Assembly (NCBI GenBank): GCA_030248065.1
Contig: JASAMV010000669.1
Location: 1 to 64,000, forward strand
DNA: 64,000 bases
Source of the DNA: Rhynchonema sp. JSB1_4
Lineage: Eukaryota; Nematoda; Chromadorea; Monhysterida; Xyalidae
Direction: 5' to 3'
In this document: piece by piece, positions 27,301 through 37,844 of the stretch
Layout: the number at the start of each line of letters is the position of its first letter
Numbering within the stretch: position 1 is the first letter of the stretch
Made by a program: the position numbers and the translations under genes
Notes under the pieces: generated by a model
Told to the model about the DNA's origin: nothing
Database searches by the model: none
The model's input: the letters and a program-made list of their open reading frames with translations, nothing else

Positions 27301-27729
27301 CAGATACGAAATCGGATCGATAGCGGGTCATCGTTCAATCAGCGAGAACGCAGGTAACCGCATTGAACAGTGCAGCCTCTTTGTAGCGAAACCCACTGTC
27401 ATGCAGTGAAGTGACCCACCAGCTCGGTACCCAATCTCCCCTTATCGTTATTGAACTATAGGTACCCTTTACTATAGTAATGAGCATTCTTCGCATATGG
27501 TAACCAAACACGTCAAGGAAAGGGGGTAGACTGTGCCGTAATCTGATAAGCCAACGTTTTGCCTTATGCAGCCTCTTTTTAGTGAACCATTCTTTGTGGT
27601 GACGGACGGACAGTTTATAGTCATCAAACTCTTTTTTGCTGCACTCTGCACAGTTAACATTCTTATGGTGACGAAAATTTCACGGCCTGGTGTGATCAAG
27701 AAAGTGTAAGCAGCATTGAACGTATCGTG
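24301..27729. other. No gene recognised; one solitary TIR-like end
   Basis: 3.4 kb without a convincing exon. At about 24900 a single AAGGCCGCTTTCACAATC resembles the ends of the word-array elements, followed by CCGGTTTCCGG, but no matching right end was found. A small MITE is at 25528-25640. Confidence 0.45.
25528..25640. mobile_element. 113-bp hairpin MITE
   Basis: CAAATTTTGGGAACTGCCAG near the left is matched by CTTGGCAGTTCCCAAATTTT at the right around an AT-rich centre. Confidence 0.65.
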
Positions 27730-27852
27730 ATCGATATCAAACTTGGTGATCGGGGATGTGATCGGATCGGTCTTGGTAGTCACATTGATGCGATGTGGCC
27801 ACCTAGTCAGATCCGATCTGATCACATCCGATCACCAAGTTTGATATCGACC
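27730..27852. mobile_element. CGATATCAAACTTGG-family MITE, copy 1
   Basis: The left arm CGATATCAAACTTGGTGATC and right arm GATCACCAAGTTTGATATCG are exact complements, and GTGATCGGATCGG inside is also mirrored. A copy sits in a glutamate-transporter intron (51802-51924), and a fragment at about 50415-50432. Confidence 0.8.
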
Positions 27853-27960
27853 CATCTCTTTACAGCCCATCTCTTTATCGACTCATTCTTCAACAAACCT
27901 TATCAAAAATGAATTTTAGAAAAAATAACGTCAAATGCCCGGGTACGCATTTCATTCCAG

Positions 27961-28950
27961 CTCCTACTGTTCGGCGGCAGCACAATCCATGACCGACTCG
28001 CAGCACTACAGTCGGATGCAAATGCTGATCACGGGATTTGATGAAAACGGACAGATCACGGGACAAATCAAGGTACTATGGCTTATATTGTATTCATAGG
28101 GTGTCCCAAAAGTCGCTCCGTCATCGAACTCTGTCACGGGTCGGGTCCGATCCAATTTTGTGAGTTCGACGAGGCCTGGCACCTCGCCCGTCTGTGAAAA
28201 CCGACCGAAACGGGCAAAACTCACTGTTGTTACCTTATTGTGACGTACCAGTGGAGTGTGGCTAACCTTGTGGTTTAATTACCCGTTGGCCTCTCTCACT
28301 GGCTTGCACTTTTGTGCGCAGCAGTGATGTTTTACTCGAGCAATAAGATCTGTTCGAGGTCCTTTTTGGAGGTCATCTGATACCACCTGATGTCATCGTA
28401 AAAGTTGTGTCTGAAAGTTCTCTGGGAGAATCTTTCACGCTGTTCGAAATTAGTGGCATCATAGAAAATCTCAAATTACCAAAAATTATGGCGCATGTCC
28501 GAGGCGCAAAACACAGAAACGAACTGGCTGACCGTTACTTAACCTATACCGATTACCAAGATTTGCATCAAGACCAAAATGTCAGTCACCTGTGTGTGTC
28601 AGCTGAATGCGCCAGCTGCGTGGCTTGTTGACTGTGTGTTGAGCTTGTTGCCTGCTTCCAGTCCGAACGGGAGGTTCCCTGCGTCTGTAAGAATGCATGA
28701 GGCAACGAAATTAGAAACTTACAAAACCACTGTGACAGACGAGAAACAAAAAGTTGACGTCATGCAATAGTTTCCCAGCTACACACAGGCACAATAGGTC
28801 GCCCACTGTTCAATCACCGCTTCTTAACGTATTTTGTCGTTTCTAATTCCTCCTATACTCATAAACTAAAAGCTATCGTTTACATTTTCAGCGCGTACCA
28901 ACACCGTGTGATGAATCAGAACAAGTCGGTCCGTATCGCGCCAACGATTG
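27961..28950 (+). CDS. Unrecognised gene, three phase-compatible exons (partial)
   Basis: Proposed exons: 27961-28072 (acceptor TTCATTCCAG, donor GTACTATG), 28359-28580 (weak acceptor TTCGAG, donor GTCAGTCA) and 28892-28950 (acceptor TACATTTTCAG, donor GTAAGTTA). Phases join as 0, 0 and 2. The first exon may hold the start (ATG 27989) or may be internal. The product is soluble-looking, with MLITGFDENGQITGQIK, then LFGGHLIPPDVIVKVVSES and KLPKIMAHVRGAKHRNEL, then an acidic stretch CDESEQVGPYRANDW. No membrane helix or familiar motif is visible and I do not recognise the family. Downstream exons were not found; the minus-strand membrane-protein gene begins its 3' end only 480 bp away. The middle acceptor is the weakest point. 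Confidence 0.5.
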
Positions 28951-29333
28951 GTAAGTTAAAAGGCGCTGTTTTTTGTTATTTTTTTAAATTATTTTTGGTG
29001 TTTTTTATTGAAGCAAATCGAACGTGCTTGGGCATATGTGAATGTGATTATGTGATAAGTTGGCGTGTTGGTACATCTAACAAGCAGCTGAAGTAGGGGA
29101 TACCGCAATGTAAGCAGTGTAAGCTACAGACCATACGTAATGTGTACCACACTCGTAATTCTGACTAGACGATTTTCGCCCGCTAACGAACACAAATTGA
29201 ATATCTTAAGGTTCGTTGGTTTGGTGGGGTTATCTATCATACGCTGTGCGTTCTCAGGATAATGTTCTTTTTGCTTTGTTTTAGTTAAACTGGTTTGGAC
29301 ATTTTGAAGTTTCACTGGTCTCAGCCAATTGTG
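28951..29333. other. Short intergenic or intronic stretch, nothing coding seen
   Basis: AT-rich sequence after the third exon of the unrecognised plus-strand gene and before the 3' end of the minus-strand membrane-protein gene. It may be an intron of the former or the shared 3' space of two convergent genes. Confidence 0.4.
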
Positions 29334-29339
29334 TTTATT
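29334..29339 (-). terminator. Possible polyadenylation signal AATAAA
   Basis: AATAAA on the minus strand lies 89 bases after the stop codon (29428-29430) of the type I membrane-protein gene, the usual position for a poly(A) signal. Confidence 0.4.
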
Positions 29340-29427
29340 TCGAGAACTGTACCACGTGTCAGTCTAGTTTTTTTTCGAAATTCAACTCTCAGTTTGTCAT
29401 TTCAAAAAGTTCGTGTCTGTAAATCTT

Positions 29428-31580
29428 TTATGGTTTCGCAGTATTCAATTTCTTCGCACTCTGCTTTCTGGAAAATTTCGACAGTTTCGATCCCGAAAAC
29501 GATCCCGGTACTTCGTCATAATCCTCGCCGATTTCGTGATGATGTGCCGGTGCTGCTGTGTGATGTTTCAAAAACTTCTATGTTTTGTTTCCAAACGACC
29601 ATAATCGATCAACGAATACCCTATACCTGGCTTCATCGAGTGTTTTCTCTTCAAACTGAAGAATGGTTTCATATGGCTGCCGGAAGACGAGCTGAAACAA
29701 TAGTGTATTGTCGCATAAAGCTGGCTACTTGATGTTTCACTTTACACAAGAATGTTTCACACCAACCTCTCTTCAGTTGTCTCTAACGTTGGTGGTTTGT
29801 TCTCGTTTTCGTCCTTGGAGTACAGTCGACGCGGGATTTTAGCTGTGGCTTCCACATTGTCGGCACCTGTGTCAAAATATACGCCGTGTTAGAACTGGAC
29901 GTCCTCTGTATAAACATGCCGCATGCTTTAGCACGCTGTAATATCGTTGGCCGGGCGGCTCTGCACTATCGATTTTTTTGTTGTTATACAGCTGGGTGGC
30001 TGACGTTTGTATTCGCAGCTTCTTGATCCAGATGCCCTTGTGAGCCAAATTCTGTATATAGTCCGTCAACCAGCTCATGGCACTTTGTGTTGCTGCTGGC
30101 TGGTTTGTTCCGTTCCTCCACGTTCTAATGAAAGAGAAATTGAGTGTGACCGATTTTGCAAAAAAAACTAAAAAATAAGAAAATGTGTCGAAAAAGATTA
30201 AACTCGATCAGGTTCAAAATTAAATTAAAATTAAAATAGATAAAACACGTCGATATCATAAAAACCACAATCTTGGAGCAAAAACAATTTTTTCGGAAAC
30301 TCAATTTCTCTTTCATTAGAACGTGGAGGAAGGGAACATGTTGGCCAGCAGCATCACAAAGTGACATGAGCTGATGGATGGACTATACATGTAGCACGCG
30401 CTATGCTACAACATGGGAAACAATATAAAAAATTTGCCAAACCTGCTGTGGCGGCTGTTCTCTGGGCCGCGGCCTGCACCTTCTTCTGTTTCCATCGAAT
30501 TAGAAGCACCTGTACGGGCAAGGTTGATAGGTTTTGAACAAAGTATTCATAGAATCGTTGGATATCGGTGTTTTTCCTCTCATTTTTTTCAAAAAGAGTC
30601 CCGGAGCTGCATTACATACCGCGGTCTACCTTCTTTATTGTGTTGTGGACGTGATAGAGAAATGCCATTTTCAGTCACCAAGTGCAATACTCTGTGCCGC
30701 GGGATAAATAATTTGGAAGTTACCGGCAGATTCGTAACCAAGATACATACAGTCAGCTCTCCATTTAGGTAGTGAATCGATCAGGACTTGCATTTTTGTT
30801 CACTATATATGCTTATACATCTACATTTTACATAAGTATCATTAAAAAATGCTCGCAAGGGAGGGGCGCCACACGACAGCTGTAGGATGACGGGTCACTG
30901 CGCACAACTAACGGCTACGATAATGATTGCAGTGCACACAATGATCACCACAAGCACGGCAACAATGAAGGGAACGTAGAGCGGCGCGCCGCCTGCGGTC
31001 GGGTCGGTAGGTTTGTTCCCAGATTCGTTGGTGTTCAGTGGTTGAAACGGATGGTCAACTTGGTGCGGAATGACCGGTTCCCAATTGTTCCAGCCATCGT
31101 CGAAACTTGGTTGTTTGTGATGGATACTGTCTTTGACGACGTCGGATCTGATCGTTTGTTTTGATTCGCGTGTGGAGGAATTGTTCGATTTTGGGATCGA
31201 CATTTTGGTGATAGGATCTTGGATGCGTTTGGTTGTTAAATCGTTCGTTTGGTCTTCGTCATGGTTTGGATTTTGGCCACTTGATCTTTCAGATATTGGA
31301 GTTTGAACGGTGGATAAGTTGACATTGCTGGGATCGCTTTCATTTGTTGCAAACTGTTGGATTGTTTTGTTGGCGTCACGTTCGGGCCTGCCTGTTTCGA
31401 ATAACGGTGAATCAAAATCGGCTGAAAAATCGTCAATGCTTTCTTTTATTTCGTGTTTCTTTTCAGATTTTTATTTCGATCATGTATTTATAACTTACTT
31501 TCATCTTTGGTTGAATAAATCTGCGGAACCAATGTCAATATCAGTAGCAGGACCGAGGCAGTTTGGGTCAATGGGGCCAT
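29428..31580 (-). CDS. Type I single-pass membrane protein, unknown family, six exons
   Basis: Complete model: exons 31580-31499, 31421-30913, 30509-30443, 29866-29767, 29691-29627 and 29555-29428. All junctions are GT-AG, all phases join, total 951 bp, 316 residues plus TAA. The product starts with a clear signal peptide (MAPLTQTASVLLLILTLVPQ), then a Ser/Thr/Asn/Gln-rich ectodomain of about 150 residues with several N-glycosylation sequons (NKT, NES, NLS, NNS) and no cysteine pattern. One membrane helix follows (VPFIVAVLVVIIVCTAIIIV), closed by RWKQKK, then a cytoplasmic tail of about 120 residues. The tail is Lys/Ser-rich and contains HHHEIGEDYDEVPG, a Tyr in an acidic context. The helix is split by the exon 2/exon 3 junction; read without splicing, exon 2 would stop just after it. 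I recognise no family. The last acceptor is a CAGCAG tandem, so one residue is optional. Confidence 0.75.
29967..30095 (-). CDS. Possible alternative (cassette) exon of the membrane-protein gene
   Basis: A 129-bp open segment in intron 3 has an acceptor (CCAGCCAG) and a donor (GTGCAGAG) that enter and leave in phase 1, so inclusion would keep the frame and add 43 residues to the cytoplasmic tail (SAMSWLTDYIQNLAHKG...). The frame stays open beyond the donor. The splice sites are weak; it may be a chance frame. Confidence 0.3.
30107..30336. mobile_element. 230-bp hairpin MITE in intron 3 of the membrane-protein gene
   Basis: The left arm contains CTCCACGTTCTAATGAAAG and AGAAATTGAGT; the right arm is their perfect complement. 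The centre is AT-rich and noncoding. In a transcript the arms would form a duplex of about 36 bp. Confidence 0.8.
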
Positions 31581-32227
31581 TCTGATGGCGACCTGATTTT
31601 AAGAGCGCTGATATTTAAAAAAACTGCAAAGCAAGTCAGTGAAACAAAATGTATTAAAGTATGATTCAGCGAAACCGTTTTTAAAATTTGTTATTTGGTT
31701 AATATCCCGGGACCAACCTGCGTTTTTCCAACTTGGGCTATCAGTGACGCCTGGCCACAACGCAGCGCACATAGAAACATGGTTCAGTTTGCCTTTAATT
31801 CTGTTGCTTTCGGTCGGGATGAACAGAGAGCTGCTTCCTGAGCATGTTTCAGGAATATTATAGTGTAGCCTGTATTTTATTTAATTTAATTTTTTTATTT
31901 ATTTATTTTTATTGGATTTTATTTATGCAGTCTCTGTTCTTTGTTCTCAGTTGAAAGCTACATGAAGCCGAGGATCCTCACAGGCCGCTGGTGTAATCAT
32001 GTGCATGCGTGTGTCTGACGGTGCTTCCTGTGTTTTCGACTATCTTCACTACGCGATAGTGTCACTATGATCTTTTGGGACAACTTCGCCACATTATCCA
32101 TATAAGAATCTCCTGCAAGTTGTACTGGTTTTAGTCTATCTATGTATCTACAAAATTTTCGAATTCCTGCTCCTTGTACCAGGTCGTTCCAAACGTATTG
32201 TGGTTTGCGCTCATCAGGGTCTCTCTC
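31581..32227. other. Upstream region of the membrane-protein gene
   Basis: No exon seen. It must hold the promoter and any 5' untranslated exon of the minus-strand gene. A CTTTGCAG acceptor-like site on the minus strand about 45 bases before the ATG could end a 5' UTR intron. Confidence 0.35.
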
Positions 32228-32405
32228 GGGGCGAACTTAGGTTAAATCCGGAATCCGGAACTCGGAAATAATTTGCATGCAAAAATACGAAGCATTTCTG
32301 GGCTCCGGAAATATTTCCGGAAAACGCAAGAATTTACATGCAAAACAATGCGTTTTCCGGAATTATTTCCGGATTCCGATTTCCGGATTCAACCTAAGCC
32401 CGCCC
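32228..32405. mobile_element. TIR element with TCCGGAA words
   Basis: The ends GGGGCGAACTTAGGTTAAA and TTCAACCTAAGCCCGCCC are complementary with a few changes. The inside is made of repeated TCCGGAA/TTCCGGA words, including a self-complementary CCGGAAATATTTCCGG. The same end type with a different word is at 39756-40059. Confidence 0.7.
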
Positions 32406-32890
32406 TCAAGCCATGTGCGTGATAATGCAAGTGCCAGCGGAATGCATGTTAACGTTTTGGTCCCAACATACCATCCAAAAGGCAGACCGCGAAAGTTTAT
32501 TTTCTAAAATCTCTCATAGTGAAGCTCATTACGCGTGGTTATGCTCAAAGTACCGGAAGTACTTGAACTCACAAACTGACCTTTGATCTTGTCCGAAAAT
32601 GGCATATCACATCATACTACAAGCTTTTGGACGATCTGATGTTAGGAATGTTGTAATTTTGTGACATGTACGCAACATGGAAGTAATTCTTGATTGACTA
32701 CAATGTATTGTATTTATAAACTGGGACCGGACGCTCAGAACCTTGGTCGTTTCCAATAAAAAAAGACTGGTATCGTCTCTATGCGGCCCAGCCGAAACCT
32801 ATCAGTTACTTCCTCATTTTCGTTAGGCCTTAGGCCGTTCATCTGGCGACGATCCACTTACATTTTCGTGGTTGATGCACTTTTATGTAT

Positions 32891-33269
32891 TGGTCGCACA
32901 ATGACTTTATAAGAATTGGTCAAATTTTTTTCCTGAACCGTAAAGAGGGAAAGTGACGGGGCAATGACGTTGCGTTGCGCAATCGCACGCAAAACATGCA
33001 GTCACCAAAATGTTTCAGACCCGCAGCAACGTGGGTGCTGTGCTGGATTATTTTCAGGTGAAAATGTTTTGTGAGAATCACAAATAGCACAGTGGTTAAA
33101 GGGGGATTTTTATTTTTATACCCTTTTATTTAAAATTAAAAAAAAACAAGAATTAAAAAAAAAACCTTTTAAAAAACAAAAAAAAATTTTCCCAAACAAA
33201 AATTAAGAGTGACTGAACGTGAAAATCAGGATTAATTTGATGAATTCTTATATGGTCATTGTGCGACCA
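32891..33269. mobile_element. TGGTCGCACAAT-family element, copy 2, with an A/T insertion
   Basis: Similar along its length to the copy at 23312-23586, with ends TGGTCGCACAATGAC and GTCATTGTGCGACCA. About 100 bp of extremely A/T-rich, near-palindromic sequence (33105-33205) interrupts it and is absent from the other copy. Confidence 0.75.
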
Positions 33270-35126
33270 ATGCCTGCGAAAAGTTCATAAATTTGCCTTC
33301 TCTTTAAGTATAAACCGTTGTTCGTGGTAGTCTAAGTGGTCTATCGCCCTTTATAATCAGGGTTCAAGAACTTCAGACGGTGTCTTGGATGCATTCACAA
33401 CGCCGTGTCTTCGCCGCACCTACATATATCTATAGCTGTTTTTTGTCCGTTCACGGTCATAGATACGTCCATTCAAGTGTGCAATAATAATTTGCATTTT
33501 CGATTATGTGCAACGCTTTGGCCACTGTGTATGTATTTATGGCCATTCCTTGGTCAGTCAGTCGACTAGCTCAGCTGGGAAACATTAGTGTCATGGTAGA
33601 GCCGTTTGTTTGAAAAAGTGGCATGGAAATTTTCAAGACTTCAGTCTGTGACTGTGATTCCGTCACATGTACTGTGTCAAGTGAGAAGTGGAAGAGCTGA
33701 GAAAGATAATCATCCGAGCGTGTGATCAGATTTACTAGTTTCTCGTAATGTTTCTAATTTTGAAGTTTCTTGACACTGGTCGAAAACGGTCGGTAGTTTA
33801 GCCATGAGCAGAGCACGAGTGACTACCAGACGTGACTGCTGCCCGTCTCTCATGATACACACATAACAAACACCAGCGTGCATTATTATCCGCGCGTTCC
33901 ACCGGTGTCTGTGCTCTCTTGCTTGACTCTGGATGGAATTTCAAGACGTCAAAGATCACATCTGAGACAGAAAATAAACGTCTTAGACCACATGTAAATT
34001 ATGATGACTACCGATTTCGGTTTCCGACGGCTCGCTCAGAATGTGCGTTATGCAAACATAAAGGGTGCACACACGCATGCATGCCGTGAGAGCACATAAA
34101 CCATATTCAACCAGCCCCTACCGTCCATAAATCAAGTGCACAGCGCGCCAGTTGCCGCAATTTACAATATTATGCTTGTGGATCCATGTCAGGATAGCAG
34201 ACCTATGTAGTTGTGAAGAAAACACAGATAATGATTTTGTGTCGCATTTTCTCAAGATTGCACACCTTTTGTGACGAACAACCAGCTGCACCTACGGTAG
34301 ATATAGCTATAGCATGAGCTCATCTTAGGTGTCGGTGTCGATAAAATATTCGCGCCGCGATGTCCGTCCATCGGCGCTCGCTTTGGATTTCAATGTGCAC
34401 ACGCCTGCTTCCGCAAACAAACGCGCGTGCTTCTTCTTTTTGTTCTTTTCGCCATATCAAAGGTCGGTCACTCAAGTGGGCAGGACGTGATCTGTCCTGA
34501 TTATCAAGGAAATTTCATTTTCCAAAATTAAGAGAGAGAAATCAGAATTCAGCTTATGCGCACATTGGTTGAAGTTGAACATTCCTAATCAAAAATTCAT
34601 TCGTTTTTTTATACGATAATAAATGGTGCTTCAGTGTTACTTTCGCACCCGGCTGCCCCAAAGTGGGTTGGGGGGTTTTTGAAATGATGGTTGAGTAACA
34701 GTGATCTTGCAAGAGCATAAACCTTTCGTGGCGGAAGTGTGTGAGATTCGTAAACACCGCATGACCCCGTGGTTCGGCCCATTTTCAATCTCGACCATGT
34801 TAATAAGCTACCGCAGTACATTAACCACCAACTGGCATTGTCTAGCCACGCGTAAAACTAAAACGTTTCTTCGATATAATCACTTTATCCGGGCATCAAA
34901 TATTTGTCACGGGCCCATATTATTTTGGAGATTTTTTCAAAAAAGTACAGTGTGTAACGGTGTTTGAATTCTGCATTGCTCACACACCGGCTTTTCAAGA
35001 CACAATATGACCGCCACTTTTAAAAGATAGAGTTTCACGCCTGGTCTCATGACCAAAAACAAGCAGCAGCAGCTCAAGGCGAATGAACAAGGGGCAGCAT
35101 CACACAACAGATCGTTGTGCGACGTA
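33270..35126. other. No gene recognised
   Basis: 1.9 kb without a convincing exon or long inverted repeat; only short chance frames. Confidence 0.45.
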
Positions 35127-35335
35127 CGGGTGGAATTTTCGAAACGGGGTAACGGGGTACAAACGTCAGTTGGGTGTAAAGGTCGGTGTAATCTCGGTCG
35201 GTGTAAGCCCGGTGTAAACATGAAGCAGTGCCTGCTGTTAACGTGGGGAATGTTTCATGTTGAGCTTACACCGATCGAGCATACACCGACCTTTACGCCC
35301 AATAGGCGTTTACACCGTTTCGAACATACCACCCT
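35127..35335. mobile_element. GGTGGAATTTTCG-family MITE, copy 2
   Basis: Starts GGGTGGAATTTTCGAAACGG and ends ACCGTTTCGAACATACCACC. Interior words GGTGTAA, CGGTGTAAG and TTACACCGA alternate in both orientations. A 192-codon open frame runs through it and is explained by the repeats. Confidence 0.7.
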
Positions 35336-36240
35336 ACATGTCTTTCCTTTCACGGCGGTTTTTTTGTTCGGTTATCAGCTAAAAGTATCGCTCATTTATC
35401 AGCTGATGGTGCAACTTGTCCTCCTTTCAATATGTGAATATATCGCGCCAGAACTTCATTTCACGGTTTCCGAGCTCCAATGCATATGTTTTCATTTTAG
35501 TTTAGGTGCGTATACACTGAAGGTTGTATCGTCTCTGCCGTTCTGTGTGGTATGTCGTGAGGGAACGTGTGATGTTCTTTTAATGAATAAGCCTTCTCGC
35601 TGCACGCATGCGTGTTTTTTGCCCTGAACCACACTGGAGGTCGTCACCTACACATGTATCGTTATCATGCACCGAGGTGCGACCCACAAGCGCACGATGT
35701 TTTATGGCCGGAAATGCTTGCGTGTTCCGCGCCTGCTTTGAGCGCCGGATAATTTTTTAATGTCCACGTAACTCAGGTGGGTACTAAAATGTTTGGCTAA
35801 AACTAATGTCGTCAACACAGCTGTCGCGCTTGCCAAGCGTGTCATACAGTAGCAAGCCTGTATTTATATTTCTTCGCGCTCAGGGCCGCAGTCGTCGCAC
35901 TATATCGATGCACACCTACATACTGTACTATGTGTTGCATCGCGGAGGTGACACGCATTTAGCTGCATTTCGACGAATCACAGACAGTTGCGTTCACAAC
36001 AATAGCATCAGCCAATGTTTCTACCGTCGCTGTTTGTTTGTGTGCAGAATGTCATTCATTCATTCGTATACACAACCATATGCATTATGAAAGTTTTCCT
36101 TCATACTTTAGGCATTATATCAAATTATGAGCTTCATATTATAAACCTCAACCTGTATTGTCATCAAAAATTCAACAATTTTATTTTACAAAATGAAAAA
36201 CGAAATCTTCATAATATCGCGTTCCACACTGCAACCAGTG

Positions 36241-36365
36241 CTGGATCAGGCCACGACTCAGCGCATTGAAACGGCAAAACGGAAACTGTCAGCGAGAAAA
36301 CCACACAACAGACATCCTTGGACGGAATGGTTCGTTTTGGAAGCACCTGTTTTGTTCAACTTTAA
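36241..36365 (+). CDS. Orphan candidate exon
   Basis: The open segment runs from an acceptor CACTGCAACCAG to a donor GTATAAAT and encodes a basic, polar stretch (DQATTQRIETAKRKLSARKP). Codon choice resembles real exons here, but the phase does not join the unrecognised gene at 27961-28950 and no partner exon was found. Confidence 0.25.
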
Positions 36366-37844
36366 GTATAAATACGAAAGAATGAATTCCATAATGTCCT
36401 TTTGAGAAGGCTAAATGATTTCAATCAATTTTAAAAGCAATTTGGCCGATCCTCAGGTCGGTCTTGCTCTGAATTCGTCAAGTGAGTTTTTCTGACGCGG
36501 GGTTAAAAAATTTTTTTACACTGGTGCTAAAAGTTTCCTGTCGCCGGGTATAATTTGGCAGAGATCCGAGAATCATGTTTACGGTTGGGACGAAATTTGT
36601 TGGATTTAAAAAAATACATCTCGTTTTGCAAAAATGTCACATGATCAAGATACTACTGTAGGTCCCATCTGATTGAGAAGTTGGAAACTTCAATATCACA
36701 TGAACTGTTCATTATTACACACAGTACTATGTAGTGATCCGATTACGCTTGAAAAGGATATGGCACGTGAATACCCCTTGGTCTGTTCTGGGTACTCAAA
36801 CCAGGAACCCATGCGCGCGTGTGACATGGCATCAAGGCACTGTGAAAGATTAGCCGCATCTAGGTATGTACATACGTACATTATTCATTATATAGCTAGT
36901 TTTCACGTCATCAATTTCCGCTTATTCAGAAATTGAATTTTGGGCGGTGCCAGAGCCATGCGCTATACATACAGTATGTACGAAAAAGTATGAAAGGTAA
37001 CATTCGTTCAAAATCATACGAGCTGCTGCAGGGGCGCATGGGGTTTTGGCCAGAGAGGGGCCAAATCCAAAAAGTCATTTTTATCTATAGATAAAGTGCT
37101 TGTTCCATTTTTGAATAGTTTTTTTGCTGTAGTGTCTGTAGGGCGCTTATTTTTTCGCGCTTTTTACACTAAATACTGTGCAAAATGTGACAATGCGCGC
37201 GAAGCGCGGGAAATTTTGGCACTTTCTACACACGCGAACACCAAATTTCATTGAAAACGGATGTACTGTATTTGGTGCGCGAACCGCGCTATTTTTTAAT
37301 TTTTGAATTGTGTCGTCAAAGTCCTGTGACTTGGAGTCCTTTTTTCTTCGTTTTTCCGAAACGGAAACCCCACTTTCATCAAGGACCAATTTGACCAATG
37401 GGGAGGGCCACGGCGCCTGCGGCCTCCCTGGGTCCGCCCTTGAGCTGCCACGAGTTCGTGCGCTTTGACAAAAAATTGACTAGCTTTATGGTGGTACATA
37501 AAAACTTGCAACCGTGAACTGAATGTCATATTCGGCGCTTTGCAAGCCTATGTAATATACATACATAGGTACGTCACTAAATTAGTCAAATATTCAAAAT
37601 ATTTCATGCCGTCACGCAATGTTGCTTGCGTGCCCCTTTTTTATCGAGCCAGCTTTTCTACTTTCCGGACCGCTTACACGATTTCAACAACCGAGCATTT
37701 GCGCCTGTGCGAACACGTTTTCGGGTCCGGGTATCGTCTGCTCAGATTTTTTCAAAAATTGTGTTTATTCTAAGCACAAAACTTGAATTCAGAACCAAAC
37801 TGTCAAAGACATACTGGCAGTATGGTGACAATTCGCCGACAAAA

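Noticed and set aside
35049..35627. The longest open frame in the window (192 codons, plus strand)
   Set aside because: It runs through the GGTGGAATTTTCG-family MITE, has no family motif or splice context and overlaps open frames on the other strand.
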